64,000 nt of DNA from Gemmatimonadota bacterium (GCA_028873695.1 JAPPNU010000008.1:184568-248567); one strand, 5' to 3'. Shown: positions 15,323 through 24,930, counted from the first letter of the stretch. Notes: generated by a model from the letters alone, not told the origin. Program-made: numbers and translations.

Positions 15323-16318
15323 ATGATGATCGCAGCCGATATACAGCAACTGAATGATGAAGTGGAACGCGAGAGCGCGTTTGTCCAGCGCCTGACGGGC
15401 GAGGTGGGCCGGGTAATCGTAGGTCAGCAGCATATGGTTGAGCGGCTGCTGATCGGGCTGCTGTGCAACGGCCACGTGTTGCTCGAAGGCGTGCCCGGTC
15501 TGGCAAAGACGTTGACCATTACGACGTTGGCGCGGGCAATCCAGGCCTCGTTCAGCCGCATTCAGTTCACGCCCGATCTGTTGCCCGCGGACCTGATCGG
15601 CACCATGATCTACAACCAGGCGACGGGAGAATTCGTACCGAAAAAGGGTCCCGTGTTCGCGCAACTCGTGCTCGCCGACGAAGTGAACAGGGCGCCGGCC
15701 AAAGTTCAAAGCGCCATGCTCGAGGCGATGCAGGAGCGTCAGGTGACCATTGGCGATCAGACCTTTCCGATGGACGATCCTTTTCTCGTCCTTGCTACGC
15801 AGAATCCCATCGAACAGGAGGGAACCTACCCCCTTCCCGAAGCGCAGGTGGACCGATTCATGATGAAGGTCCGGGTTACCTATCCCCGGCGTGAGGAGGA
15901 ACGCGAGATCATCGACAGGATGGAGGGCGGGGATCCCCCGGCCGCGAACCCCGTGGTCCGGCCCGAAGACATCATTCGCGCCAGCGGCGTCGTCGACCGG
16001 GTGTACGTCGACGACAAGATCAAGGACTATATCGTGGATCTGATGCTGGCCACAAGGGATCCGGCGGCCTTTGGGATTCAGGAACTCAGCGCGCTGATCG
16101 AATACGGGTGTTCGCCGCGCGGCTCCATTTTCCTGACGCGCGCCGCCAAAGCCCACGCCTTCCTGAGGCGCAGGGGTTACGTGACGCCGGAAGACGTGAA
16201 AGCCATGGGCCCGGACATACTCCGCCACCGGGTGATCGTAACGTACGAAGCCGAAGCAGAGGAAGTCGATTCGGAGGATATCGTCCGCCGGATATTCGAT
16301 CATGTCGAGGTGCCGTGA
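15323..16318 (+). CDS. MoxR-family AAA ATPase
   Basis: A 331-aa AAA+ ATPase of the MoxR family. Walker A reads GVPGLAKT (near residues 55-62; MoxR proteins carry A in place of G before K), Walker B is LVLADEVNRAP, then ATQNPIEQEGTYPLPEAQVDRF, the MoxR signature, and sensor-2 region SPRGSIFLTRAAKA. MoxR proteins are chaperone-like and act with VWA-domain partners, here DUF58 and BatA/BatB. The ATG at 15323 is used; a TTG at 15308 would lie next to the terminator. First of a long cluster of genes in one direction. Confidence 0.9.
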   Translation: MMIAADIQQLNDEVERESAFVQRLTGEVGRVIVGQQHMVERLLIGLLCNGHVLLEGVPGLAKTLTITTLARAIQASFSRIQFTPDLLPADLIGTMIYNQATGEFVPKKGPVFAQLVLADEVNRAPAKVQSAMLEAMQERQVTIGDQTFPMDDPFLVLATQNPIEQEGTYPLPEAQVDRFMMKVRVTYPRREEEREIIDRMEGGDPPAANPVVRPEDIIRASGVVDRVYVDDKIKDYIVDLMLATRDPAAFGIQELSALIEYGCSPRGSIFLTRAAKAHAFLRRRGYVTPEDVKAMGPDILRHRVIVTYEAEAEEVDSEDIVRRIFDHVEVP

Positions 16319-16322
16319 CACG

Positions 16323-17204
16323 ATGATTCCCATCGAAATACTCAAGAAAGTGAGACGCATCGAATTGCGCACGAGGTACCTGGTCGACACTGTGTTCTCA
16401 GGAGAGTACCATTCCGTCTTCAAGGGCCAGGGAATGGCGTTCGCCGAGGTGCGGGAGTACCAGTTGGGAGACGATATCCGGTCGATAGACTGGAACGTCA
16501 CCGCCCGGATGGGACATCCCTTTGTCAAAGTGTTCGACGAAGAACGCGAACTGACGGTGATGTTGATGGTGGACGCCAGCGCATCCGGAGATTTCGGTAC
16601 GGTATCGCAGATGAAGGGTGAAATCGGGGTCGAGATTTGTGCCCTGCTGGCATTCTCGGCCATACAGAACAACGATCGCGTGGGCCTGATCGTCTTCACG
16701 GACGACGTGGAAGTGTTCATCCCGCCCAAGAAGGGCAGGACGCACGTGTTGCGCGTGATCCGGGAATTGCTGTACTTCAGGCCGCGTCGCCGGGGCACGG
16801 ACATTGGCGCGGCACTCGATTATCTCAACCGGGTCAACAAACGAAAGAGCGTCGTGTTTCTCGTTTCCGACTATCTGGCGTCCGGGTATGAGGCCGCGCT
16901 GCGGGTGTCCGGAAAGCGGCACGACCTGATTGCGGTCGTACTCCAGGACCCGCGGGAACGTGAATTGCCCGACGTCGGTCTCGTCGAGTTGGAAGACGCT
17001 GAAACGGGGAGGGAGATGCTGGTGGATACATCCGACCGGGAGTTCCGCTATCTGTTCAGGCAGTTGAACGACAGGGCGGAGGAACGGCGGGATCGGGTGT
17101 TCCGTTCGGTCGGCATCGACCGTGTCGATATTCATACTGAGGCGACGTACGTGGACGCGTTGATGCGTTTCTTCCGTAAGCGGGCGCAACAGATCGCGGC
17201 ATAG
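16323..17204 (+). CDS. DUF58 domain protein (VWA-like partner of MoxR)
   Basis: The 293-aa protein has the DUF58 core: FSGEYHSVFKGQGMAFAEVREYQLGDDIRSIDWNVTARMG, then a VWA-like domain starting MLMVDASASGDFG, where D-x-S-x-S gives a partial MIDAS. DUF58 genes almost always follow moxR. Start at ATG 16323, four bases after the moxR stop (TGA 16316-16318). No signal peptide or membrane segment is seen, so it is probably cytoplasmic and may recruit MoxR to the Bat membrane proteins encoded downstream. Confidence 0.88.
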   Translation: MIPIEILKKVRRIELRTRYLVDTVFSGEYHSVFKGQGMAFAEVREYQLGDDIRSIDWNVTARMGHPFVKVFDEERELTVMLMVDASASGDFGTVSQMKGEIGVEICALLAFSAIQNNDRVGLIVFTDDVEVFIPPKKGRTHVLRVIRELLYFRPRRRGTDIGAALDYLNRVNKRKSVVFLVSDYLASGYEAALRVSGKRHDLIAVVLQDPRERELPDVGLVELEDAETGREMLVDTSDREFRYLFRQLNDRAEERRDRVFRSVGIDRVDIHTEATYVDALMRFFRKRAQQIAA

Positions 17205-17214
17205 GGAGGCCGTT

Positions 17215-18150
17215 GTGATCGAAGTCGATCATATAACCAAGCAGTACGGGTCGCTGGTGGCGGTCAGGGATCTGACATTCAGGGTCGAGAAGGGGGAGGT
17301 GGTCGGATTCCTCGGTCCCAACGGCGCCGGCAAGACCACCACCATGCGCATTCTTACGTGTTATCAGCCGGCAACGATGGGAACCGCCCGGGTGGCCGGC
17401 TTCGACGTTTTCGACGAACCGATGGAGGTCAAGAGGCGTATCGGGTACCTGCCGGAGCATCCGCCGGTCTACAGCGACATGTACGTGCGGTCGTATCTGG
17501 ATTTCGTGGCGCAGATCAAGGGCGTGCCGAAAAAGGACCGGAGGTCGCGGGTTGACAGCGCGATGGAGCGGTGCGGGATAACGGATCGTGCGAAACAGCT
17601 GATCGGCCAGCTGTCAAAGGGCTATCGCCAGCGCGTGGGCATCGCGCAGGCCATTCTGCACGATCCGGACGTCATCATCCTTGACGAGCCGACGATTGGG
17701 CTGGACCCCAACCAGATACAGGAGATACGCCGGTTGATCCGCGGACTGGGGCGGGAACACACGGTGATTCTGAGTACGCACATATTGCCCGAGGTGGAAA
17801 TGACCTGCGATCGCGTGATCATCATCAACAGGGGTCGGATCGCGGCGGTGGATACGCCGCAAAACCTCACCGCGCGGGCATCGGGCAACCGGCGGTATTA
17901 CGTGGCGGTATCGGGCGATCTGGATGCGGCCGCGGACGCCATCGGAGACGTTCCCGGTGTCGTCGGGGTCGGGCATGCAAGCGAAGACCGGGCGCTGGAG
18001 GTCGACGTTTCCGGCGATTCCGATATGCGTCCGGCGATTGCGGCAAGGTTGGTCGAACGCGACCTGGGGCTGGTCGAGCTTAGGCCGATAACCGCGAGAC
18101 TGGAGGACATATTCCACGAATTGACAATGTCCGACGAGGAGAGCCCCTGA
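17215..18150 (+). CDS. ABC transporter ATP-binding protein, GldA-like
   Basis: A 311-aa ATPase with Walker A GPNGAGKT (residues 34-41), signature LSKGYRQRVG and Walker B VIILDEPTIGLDPNQ, followed by STHILPEVE. The C-terminal 90 residues form the small extra domain seen in ABC-2 type and gliding-type (GldA) ATPases. GTG start at 17215 has GGGAGG seven bases upstream. It pairs with the ABC-2 permease and GldG-like protein that follow; the overlap with the permease gene is one base (TGATG). Substrate unknown. Confidence 0.88.
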   Translation: MIEVDHITKQYGSLVAVRDLTFRVEKGEVVGFLGPNGAGKTTTMRILTCYQPATMGTARVAGFDVFDEPMEVKRRIGYLPEHPPVYSDMYVRSYLDFVAQIKGVPKKDRRSRVDSAMERCGITDRAKQLIGQLSKGYRQRVGIAQAILHDPDVIILDEPTIGLDPNQIQEIRRLIRGLGREHTVILSTHILPEVEMTCDRVIIINRGRIAAVDTPQNLTARASGNRRYYVAVSGDLDAAADAIGDVPGVVGVGHASEDRALEVDVSGDSDMRPAIAARLVERDLGLVELRPITARLEDIFHELTMSDEESP

Positions 18151-18926
18151 TGGGTAATATCGCCGCGATCTTCTGGAAGGAAATGCGTTCCTACTTCGGG
18201 TCGCCGATCGCCTACGTGGTTGCGACGGGTTTCCTGTTGATGATGGGCTATCTCTTCCAGAACGAGATCGTGGAGTTTCGGGCGAAGTGCCTGAATTATA
18301 CGTTTCAGCACCAGGAGCATGGCGTCGATCCGCCGAACGTGAACGAGGACGTCGTGTTTCATTTTTTTCTGAGCCAGTGCCTCGTCTGGCTGGTGGTGAC
18401 GCCGATGCTGACGATGCGATTGTTCGCGGAGGAGAAAGGCTCCGGAACGATTGAACTCCTGATGACGTCACCACTGACCACGTGGCAGGTCGTACTCGGC
18501 AAATTCGCGGCCTGCCTGGGCCTGTACGTCATCATCGAACTGCTGCTTCTGTCGCTGATTATTGTGGTGTCGTTTTACGGCGATCTGAATTGGGCGCGGG
18601 TACTCTCCGCGTGCGCCGCGATCCTGCTGCTGGGAGGCTCGTTTATCAGCGTGGGCATTCTGGCCTCCTCGCTCACGGACAAACAGATCGTCGCCGTGGT
18701 CATCGCATTTGTCCTCCTCCTCCTGCTCTTTGTCGTACGGTATTCTCCCGAACTCATCGGGCGGGAGTGGGCAACCGTTCTCTTCTATCTCTCGCTGATC
18801 GACCACACCCGGGATATGGCGCGCGGCGTGGTCGACAGCAGCGACGTGATCTTCTTTCTGACGTTCACGTTCTTCTTCCTGTTCCTGACGCACGCCGCGC
18901 TTGAATCGCGCCGCTGGAGGCGATAG
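18150..18926 (+). CDS. ABC-2 type permease, GldF-like
   Basis: A 258-aa membrane protein with about six helices. It starts with the usual FWKEMRSYFGSPIAYVV segment, then FLLMMGYLFQN, and shows the ABC-2/GldF motif MRLFAEEKGSGTIELLMTSPLTTWQVVLGKF. It probably forms the membrane part of the exporter or tethering complex with the GldA-like ATPase upstream. In Bacteroidetes the GldAFG set supports gliding; in other phyla homologous sets have no known substrate. Start codon overlaps the upstream stop. Confidence 0.87.
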   Translation: MGNIAAIFWKEMRSYFGSPIAYVVATGFLLMMGYLFQNEIVEFRAKCLNYTFQHQEHGVDPPNVNEDVVFHFFLSQCLVWLVVTPMLTMRLFAEEKGSGTIELLMTSPLTTWQVVLGKFAACLGLYVIIELLLLSLIIVVSFYGDLNWARVLSACAAILLLGGSFISVGILASSLTDKQIVAVVIAFVLLLLLFVVRYSPELIGREWATVLFYLSLIDHTRDMARGVVDSSDVIFFLTFTFFFLFLTHAALESRRWRR

Positions 18927-18929
18927 AGA

Positions 18930-20297
18930 ATGACCGGATTCTTCAGGGCCCGTTGGGTCAGGTACGGTTCGAGTACGCTCGTTGCCGTTCTTGCGCTGCT
19001 TGCGATAATGGTGGCAATCAACTATCTCGCAACGCGCTATCACCACAGGATTGACGTGACCGAGGGGGGAATGCACAGCCTCTCCGATCAGACCGCGACG
19101 CTGCTGGACTCTCTGACGACGGATGTGCACGTTCTGGCGTTTTTCCACGAAACCGACCCGGAAACCGCCGGATTCAAGGAGAGACTCGAGGCCTACGCCT
19201 ACCACTCCGACCGGTTCAGCTTTACAATGGTCGATCCGGCGGTGCATCCCGGCGAAGCCAGGCGATACGGGGTGGGCAAACCGCGCGTTTCGGTGGTGTT
19301 GTCCGATGCACGGGAGGAACGGGTTTTCGGAACCGAGGAGAATCATCTGACCAATGCGGTGGCCAAGGTCGTCCGGAATCGCGATAAAACCGTCTATTTT
19401 TCGGCCGGACACGGAGAACGGACGCTGAAGGCGCCGGAAGGGGATTTCATCCGCGTCGGGCAGGCGTTGCAGGATGCCGGGTACGGGGTTCGGGACACCC
19501 TCGTGCTGGATGCCGGCAAGGGGGTGCCTGCGGATTGCGATCTGCTGATCGTGGCGGGGCCGACTGCCGCATTCTCCCGGGTCGAAGTGGATTCGATCCG
19601 CAGCTATCTCGCCGGCGGAGGATCGGGGTTGTTCATGCTGGACCCGGGCGGCGAAACCGGTCTCGAGACACTGCTGGCGGGCTGGGGTATTCAGGTCAAC
19701 GACGACTACGTCCTGGGTTGGGGGCCGGGCGACCCCTCGATGCCGGGCTCCGTCTGGTACGCACGGCATCCGGTTACGGAAAAACACCGCAACCGCAATC
19801 TGAGGACCTTCTACAGACTCGCCAGGTCCGTTGCACGCAGCGAAGACGCCACAGGCGTGCAGGTTCATGAACTGGTGACGACCCATCCGCGGGACAGCTG
19901 GCGGGAAGACAAACTGCCCGACGCGTCGCCGGTCTACGATCCCGGCCGGGACCTGCAGGGCCCGGCCTCCGTGGCCGTCGCCACACTCGACAGACCGAAA
20001 TTTCGTCGTTTTCCATCCGACGTGGGCGTGCGGCACACCCGGATCGTCGTCTTTGGAGACTCTGATTTTGCCGGCAACGAATTCTTCGACACGGTAGGCA
20101 ACGGAGACCTGTTCATGAACGCGGTGAGTTGGCTCATGGAAGAGGGAGACCTCATCTCCATCCGGCCCAAGTTGTGGGCTTTCAGGGGCGTCGTGATGAC
20201 GGCAGAGGACCTACTGTGGCTTTCGTGGCTTTCCGTTGTCGTCATTCCGGCCATACCCGTCGTTATCGGGATCGGAGTCTGGCGCAGGCGGCGCTGA
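18930..20297 (+). CDS. GldG-like ABC auxiliary protein
   Basis: A 455-aa protein with an N-terminal anchor (about residues 10-32), a large extracytoplasmic region, and a C-terminal helix (about 425-448) with a basic tail. DVTEGGMHSLSDQTATLLDSL near residues 45-65 is typical of the ABC-type auxiliary (GldG) family, and the DPGGETGLETLLAGWGIQVNDDYVL region belongs to the conserved large domain. It follows the permease by three bases. It probably completes a GldAFG-type complex. Confidence 0.85.
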   Translation: MTGFFRARWVRYGSSTLVAVLALLAIMVAINYLATRYHHRIDVTEGGMHSLSDQTATLLDSLTTDVHVLAFFHETDPETAGFKERLEAYAYHSDRFSFTMVDPAVHPGEARRYGVGKPRVSVVLSDAREERVFGTEENHLTNAVAKVVRNRDKTVYFSAGHGERTLKAPEGDFIRVGQALQDAGYGVRDTLVLDAGKGVPADCDLLIVAGPTAAFSRVEVDSIRSYLAGGGSGLFMLDPGGETGLETLLAGWGIQVNDDYVLGWGPGDPSMPGSVWYARHPVTEKHRNRNLRTFYRLARSVARSEDATGVQVHELVTTHPRDSWREDKLPDASPVYDPGRDLQGPASVAVATLDRPKFRRFPSDVGVRHTRIVVFGDSDFAGNEFFDTVGNGDLFMNAVSWLMEEGDLISIRPKLWAFRGVVMTAEDLLWLSWLSVVVIPAIPVVIGIGVWRRRR

Positions 20298-20344
20298 CGC
20301 CCGGCCGCGAATCGGCACAAACAGCGGCCCGGCAGGGAATTAAC

Positions 20345-21763
20345 ATGAATTTAAGGACGACAGGCGGTCTTGTGCTGCTTCTGGCGGCGCTGGTCGGTTT
20401 CGTCTACTTTTACGAGATACGGGGCGCCGACGAGCGTTACAGGGCCCGTGTCACGGCGGGACGCCTGCTGAATCTGGACGAAGCCGCGGTCAGTGCACTG
20501 ACGGTTCACCGGGGCGACACAACGATCGTCCTGCGGAAATCGGGAGCCGCGTGGCGGATTCTGCAGCCCGTTGCCACGGGCGGCGACGACGGCGAAATCG
20601 TCGGATTGATCCGGACGTTGCGGTCCATGGACCTGGAGCGCGTGGTGGCGGACAGCGCCCGTATCGCGCGGGGCGAGGCCCGTCTCTCGGATTTCGGCCT
20701 CGACAGACCGAATCTGTCACTGGCGATAACACAGACCGACCGGGTGGATTCGCTCTTCTGGGGAGATCGAAGCCCTACCGGACGGTACGGTTACGTCAGG
20801 TGGTCCGGTCATCCGGGAATACTCGCGGTTGGCGCCCCGTTCAGGTTGAGACTGGAGAAGGGGCTGTTTCAACTGCGTGACAAGCGGGTCGCGGATTTCA
20901 ATCCGGATGCCGTCCGGAAGGTCGAAATAGCACGGGGCGGTTCCCGGGTGGTCGTCGAGATGCTTTCGGACGAATGGCGCCTGACGTTTCCGGTCAACGA
21001 CCGCACCGACGCCGCCGAGGTCCGCAAGCTGATCAACAGATTGCGAACCGCCGAATTCACGCGGGTGGTTGCGGAGGCGTCCCGGGAGCGGGGCGAATAC
21101 GGCCTGGAAGAGCCGACGCTTACGGTATCGATATTCGATGGCGAGCGTGAACGGAAAAAGACCATAGTGATCGGACGAAGGAAGGAAGGTAGCCGGTTTC
21201 CGCCGTTTTTTGCGGCATTTTCGGGCAAGCCCATGGTTTTTCTGGTCGACTCGACCTTTGTCGCGGATATCAGAAAGACGGCCTCGGACCTGAGATTCAA
21301 GCGTATCTTCGCGTTCGACGCCTCGGGCGTCGACAGGTTGAAGCTGGCGTATCGGGACCGCGTGGTAGAGTGCGTCAGGGACAGTACCGGCAACGCCTGG
21401 CAGGTGCTGCAACCAAAGTTTCACATCGTTCTGGAACATCGCATACGACATTTCTTTCGCACCATTGAACTGCTCGAAGCCGAAGCATTCGTGGCGGAAG
21501 AGCTGAAGTCTCCCGAGGCCTTCGGATTCGATCGCCCGGCATTGGTGGTCACCGCCTGGCGCGGCGGCGCAACCGCGCAGAAGCTGACGGTCGGCGAAAG
21601 GGACGGCAACGTGTACGCGCGAGGTCTACACCGAACGCAGGTCGCCCAAATCGATCACAGGGTGCTGACGAAACTGAAGCTCGAACTCGTGTCCGTAAGA
21701 CCGGACGTCGTCCGCCCGGATACCATCGAAACACCGCTTGGCGGGGCAGTGCGGATGCGTTGA
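20345..21763 (+). CDS. DUF4340 domain protein
   Basis: A 472-aa protein: one N-terminal helix (about 5-25, LVLLLAALVGFVYFY), then repeats of the DUF4340 type in which short segments such as DFGLDRPNLSLAIT, YGLEEPTLTVSI and AFGFDRPALVV recur (x-GL/F-x-x-P). DUF4340 genes commonly follow GldG-like genes, as here, and the proteins are membrane-anchored with unknown role. Start at ATG 20345; an upstream in-frame start at 20129 overlaps the GldG gene and lacks conservation. The 3' end is duplicated just downstream. Confidence 0.82.
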   Translation: MNLRTTGGLVLLLAALVGFVYFYEIRGADERYRARVTAGRLLNLDEAAVSALTVHRGDTTIVLRKSGAAWRILQPVATGGDDGEIVGLIRTLRSMDLERVVADSARIARGEARLSDFGLDRPNLSLAITQTDRVDSLFWGDRSPTGRYGYVRWSGHPGILAVGAPFRLRLEKGLFQLRDKRVADFNPDAVRKVEIARGGSRVVVEMLSDEWRLTFPVNDRTDAAEVRKLINRLRTAEFTRVVAEASRERGEYGLEEPTLTVSIFDGERERKKTIVIGRRKEGSRFPPFFAAFSGKPMVFLVDSTFVADIRKTASDLRFKRIFAFDASGVDRLKLAYRDRVVECVRDSTGNAWQVLQPKFHIVLEHRIRHFFRTIELLEAEAFVAEELKSPEAFGFDRPALVVTAWRGGATAQKLTVGERDGNVYARGLHRTQVAQIDHRVLTKLKLELVSVRPDVVRPDTIETPLGGAVRMR

Positions 21764-21765
21764 AG

Positions 21766-21905
21766 GCGATGATCGGCGAAAGGGATGACGAACGCGGCCG
21801 GAGACATTACCGTCTTCCGGCCGCCCGAATCGATCACAAGGTTCTGATGACAATGAGGCCGGTACTCTTGCCCGTGAAGTTCCACCCGGTTCGACCCGAT
21901 ACCGG
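21766..21905 (+). repeat. Degenerate tandem copy of the 3' end of the DUF4340 gene
   Basis: This stretch repeats about 136 bases of the preceding gene (around 21590-21725). Shared blocks include GGCGAAAGGGA, CGCCC then AATCGATCACA and CCCGATACC. The matching peptides are GERDGN/GERDDE, QIDHRVL/RIDHKVL and VRPDT in both. The copy lies in another frame relative to the gene and is translated in the 64-codon frame 21760-21954 (TTG start overlapping the DUF4340 stop). It is probably a relic rather than a working gene. Confidence 0.65.
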
Positions 21906-21938
21906 GCGGTCGGGCGTCCGGCAGGCGGACAACGCGAT

Positions 21939-22892
21939 ATGGTCCGCGTCCTGATATCGGCGTGGATAGGCGCCTGGAGTCTGGCGGCGCCACTATCCGG
22001 CACGGCAGCCGGAATTCTGTTCGATGCGACCGTAGACCGGGATACGCTTACGCTGGGTGATCCCGTTCTCCTGAATCTACGGATCAGACGTGATCCTGGG
22101 GATACCGTCGTTCTCTTGCAGAACGAGGGTTTCCTCGCGCCGTTCGAGGTACGCCGCCGGATGCCGCCAGCGGTTCGCGAGGCGCCCGGAGGCGGTGTGG
22201 AGGAGACACTCGCCTACGAACTCGCCGTGTACCGCCTGGGGGTGGTCGAAATACCCTCTCTGGCGCTCCTGGTGCGGACTGCCGGCGGCGACTCGGGGCT
22301 GATCACTTCCCAGCCGATACCGGTTGTGGTTCGCAGCGTCATGCCCGCGGGAATGTCGGATATCCGGGACGTGAAGCCTCCGGTTGACGTCGAGGCCAGA
22401 ATCCCCCGGTGGTTCTGGTTCGTTGTTGCCGCTCTGGCCGGTCTTGCGGCCGCGGCAATCTGGTTCTGGCGGCGGCGACGGAATAAACCGGCGGTCGATC
22501 CGCCGCCGCAGATTCGCTGGCCCGATGAAGTCGAGAAGATTCTGCGGATGCGACTCCTGGAAAACGGCGAGTATAAGCGCTATTACAGCCTGCTTTCCGA
22601 GGCGATGCGCAGGTACCTGGAAGATCGGTTCCGGGTCGACGCCATGGAGCGGACCACACACGAACTGGTGCAAGACCTCGAACGGGTGCCGGTCGGGAAC
22701 GCGGAGTTGTCCGCGCTCGACGGGCTGTTGTCGGAGGCGGACCTGGTGAAGTTCGCGAAGTTTCGACCGCCGGACGACGTTGCAGAGGATGCCGCGCAAG
22801 CCGTACTGGATCTCATGCGGCGGCTGGACGCGCAGCATCGGAACGGTGAGGAGCGGACGGAAAACGCGGCGCCCGCGGCAGTGACGCCATGA
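21939..22892 (+). CDS. BatD-like/DUF4381-type membrane protein
   Basis: A 317-aa protein: signal peptide (1-24), an Ig-like domain starting LFDATVDRDTLTLGDPVLLNL that resembles the N-terminal repeat of BatD, a membrane helix at about 151-172 (FWFVVAALAGLAAAAIWFW) and a cytoplasmic domain with YKRYYSLLSEAMRRYLEDRF and ERTTHELVQDL. This cytoplasmic part resembles DUF4381-type proteins and the C-terminus of BatD. It lies directly before batA and overlaps it by four bases (ATGA), so it likely belongs to the Bat complex. Confidence 0.75.
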   Translation: MVRVLISAWIGAWSLAAPLSGTAAGILFDATVDRDTLTLGDPVLLNLRIRRDPGDTVVLLQNEGFLAPFEVRRRMPPAVREAPGGGVEETLAYELAVYRLGVVEIPSLALLVRTAGGDSGLITSQPIPVVVRSVMPAGMSDIRDVKPPVDVEARIPRWFWFVVAALAGLAAAAIWFWRRRRNKPAVDPPPQIRWPDEVEKILRMRLLENGEYKRYYSLLSEAMRRYLEDRFRVDAMERTTHELVQDLERVPVGNAELSALDGLLSEADLVKFAKFRPPDDVAEDAAQAVLDLMRRLDAQHRNGEERTENAAPAAVTP

Positions 22893-23875
22893 TTGAGTTC
22901 AAGGATCCGGAATGGCTCTTCGCCCTGGTTCTGGTGCCGTTTCTGATCTATCAATACGTACGCCGGCAACGGCGGAAGCAGGGCAGCATTCGTTTTCCGG
23001 ACCTGGGTGTGATCGGCCGGATTCCTCCTTCGGCAGTGCTCAAGTTGCGTCACGCCCTGATTGCATTGCGGTGTCTGGCGTTGGTACTCCTGATTATCGC
23101 GCTGGCGCGCCCGAGATCTGGGCGGGAGGGGCGAGAAATCCTGACCCGCGGAATCGATATCGTACTTGCCCTTGACGTTTCCGGCAGCATGGCGTACAAG
23201 GATCTGGACGGTCGGATGAAGTCCAGGTTGCAGGTCAGCAAGGAGGTCGTGAGCCAGTTCGTGGAAGGTCGGGTCAACGACCGGCTCGGACTCGTCGTGT
23301 TTGCCGGGGAGAGCTATACCCAGTGTCCGCTCACGCTCGACTACGGGATCTTCCTCAGCTTTCTGGACGAGGTCCGGCTCGCGGACGATTCCTGGGACGG
23401 CACGGCCATCGGCACCGGCATCGTCACGGCAGTAAACCGCCTGCGCCGGTCGGAGGCGAGCACCCGCGTTGTTATCCTGTTGACGGACGGTGTGAATAAC
23501 AGGGGAGAGGTGGATCCGGTTACGGCCGCGCGCGCGGCACAGGCCGTGGGCATACGGATCTACACGATCGGCGCGGGAAGCAGCGGCGTGATCGTGACCG
23601 GCCAGGGCCTGCTCCAGCAGCGGGTTCGCGTTGAAATCGACGAAGAAACCCTTGAGGAAGTCGCCAAGATTACGGGCGGCCGTTACTTCCGCGCGACCAG
23701 CGAGAAGAAACTCGCCGAGATCTACCGCGCAATCGGCGAGATGGAAAAGACGGAGATAAAGACGCGCGACTACGTGGACTACACCGAGTTTTTCACGATC
23801 TTCCTCTGGCCGGGTCTTGTCCTTCTGGGCGTCGAACTGATGCTGGCGAACACGAGGTTCCGGAGGATTCCGTAG
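22889..23875 (+). CDS. batA: BatA-like VWA domain membrane protein
   Basis: A 328-aa protein with two N-terminal helices (about 8-22 and 55-75), a VWA domain with intact MIDAS (LDVSGSM near residue 95, T at the TAIGTG site, LTDGVNNRG) and a C-terminal helix (about 300-320). This is the classic BatA layout with the VWA domain facing the periplasm. Bat proteins were named for aerotolerance in Bacteroides; their molecular role is unclear. It overlaps the gene before it and lies one base before batB. Confidence 0.88.
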   Translation: MIEFKDPEWLFALVLVPFLIYQYVRRQRRKQGSIRFPDLGVIGRIPPSAVLKLRHALIALRCLALVLLIIALARPRSGREGREILTRGIDIVLALDVSGSMAYKDLDGRMKSRLQVSKEVVSQFVEGRVNDRLGLVVFAGESYTQCPLTLDYGIFLSFLDEVRLADDSWDGTAIGTGIVTAVNRLRRSEASTRVVILLTDGVNNRGEVDPVTAARAAQAVGIRIYTIGAGSSGVIVTGQGLLQQRVRVEIDEETLEEVAKITGGRYFRATSEKKLAEIYRAIGEMEKTEIKTRDYVDYTEFFTIFLWPGLVLLGVELMLANTRFRRIP

Positions 23876-23876
23876 C

Positions 23877-24899
23877 ATGCGTTTCGGCGACGTTCAGGCA
23901 TTCTGGTTCCTGTTGGCGGTACCCGCGGCTATTCTGCTGTTTGCAGTCGCCTTTCGAAAGAGACGCCGGGCTCTCGCCCGCTTCGGGAGACCGGAACTGA
24001 TGCGGAAGCTGACGGCGGCTACGAGTTGGAACAGGCAGCGGGTAAAGGCGTCGCTGACGGTCGTCGGACTCGTCTTTCTGGTTCTGGCGCTGGCGCAGCC
24101 GAGGTACGGAATGCGGCTCGAGTTGCTGCACCGGAAGGGCGTGGACGTCATTGTGGCGCTGGATACGTCGCTGAGCATGCTGGCGCAAGACATCAGGCCC
24201 AATCGGCTGACGCGCGCCCGCTTCGAGATCGAGTCCCTTATCGACAGGCTGGAAGGCGACAGGATCGGGCTGGTCGCGTTTGCGGGCCGCAGCTTTACGC
24301 TTTGCCCGCTCACCCTGGACTACGGCGCCGCCAAGCTGTTTCTGGATTCCATCGACACGGATATCAGTCCCGTGAAGGGAACGGCCATCGCCGAAGCCAT
24401 TCGCGCGTCGACGCGGGCGTTCGGCAGCGAGGAACGCAAGTACAAGGTCATGGTACTGATCACGGACGGCGAAGACCACGCGGACGATCCGGCGGAAGCC
24501 GCGAAAGAGGCGGCGGAAGCCGGGGTGCGGATATTCGCGGTGGGGGTGGGGACGCCCGGCGGAGAGTTGATCCCGGTAGAGCGGAACGGGCGAACGGAAT
24601 TCCTGAAGGACGGTCGGGGGAATTACGTCAAGTCGCGCCTGGACGAGGCGAGTCTGCAACGGGTCGCAGACATGACAGACGGGGTCTATATCCGGTCGCG
24701 GACGGGCGGCGTGGGCCTGGACAGGGTATACGACGAAATCTCACAGATGGAAAAGAAGGAACTGGGATCGCGGAAATACACGCAGTATAAGCACAGGTTC
24801 CAGTGGCCGCTGGCCGTCGCCGTGGCGTGTTTTGCCTGCGAGGCGATGTTGTCGGATCGCAGAAGGGTGCGAGCGCGATGGCGCGGGCGGTTTCAGTAA
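23877..24899 (+). CDS. batB: BatB-like VWA domain membrane protein
   Basis: A 340-aa paralogue of BatA. It has N-terminal helices (about 8-25 and 55-72), a VWA domain starting VIVALDTSLSMLAQDI (MIDAS D-x-S-x-S), TAIAEAIR and LITDGEDHADDP, and a C-terminal hydrophobic segment (about 306-322) after YKHRFQW. The sequence PNRLTRARFEIESLIDRL is characteristic of BatB. The start ATG follows the batA stop by one base. Confidence 0.88.
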   Translation: MRFGDVQAFWFLLAVPAAILLFAVAFRKRRRALARFGRPELMRKLTAATSWNRQRVKASLTVVGLVFLVLALAQPRYGMRLELLHRKGVDVIVALDTSLSMLAQDIRPNRLTRARFEIESLIDRLEGDRIGLVAFAGRSFTLCPLTLDYGAAKLFLDSIDTDISPVKGTAIAEAIRASTRAFGSEERKYKVMVLITDGEDHADDPAEAAKEAAEAGVRIFAVGVGTPGGELIPVERNGRTEFLKDGRGNYVKSRLDEASLQRVADMTDGVYIRSRTGGVGLDRVYDEISQMEKKELGSRKYTQYKHRFQWPLAVAVACFACEAMLSDRRRVRARWRGRFQ

Positions 24900-24930
24900 C
24901 CCGGTCCCGGATTCACCCGGAGTGTGCTTC

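Noticed and set aside
21760..21954. Functional 64-aa gene after the DUF4340 gene
   Set aside because: Its sequence is explained as a degraded copy of the preceding gene's 3' end; no independent SD or domain.
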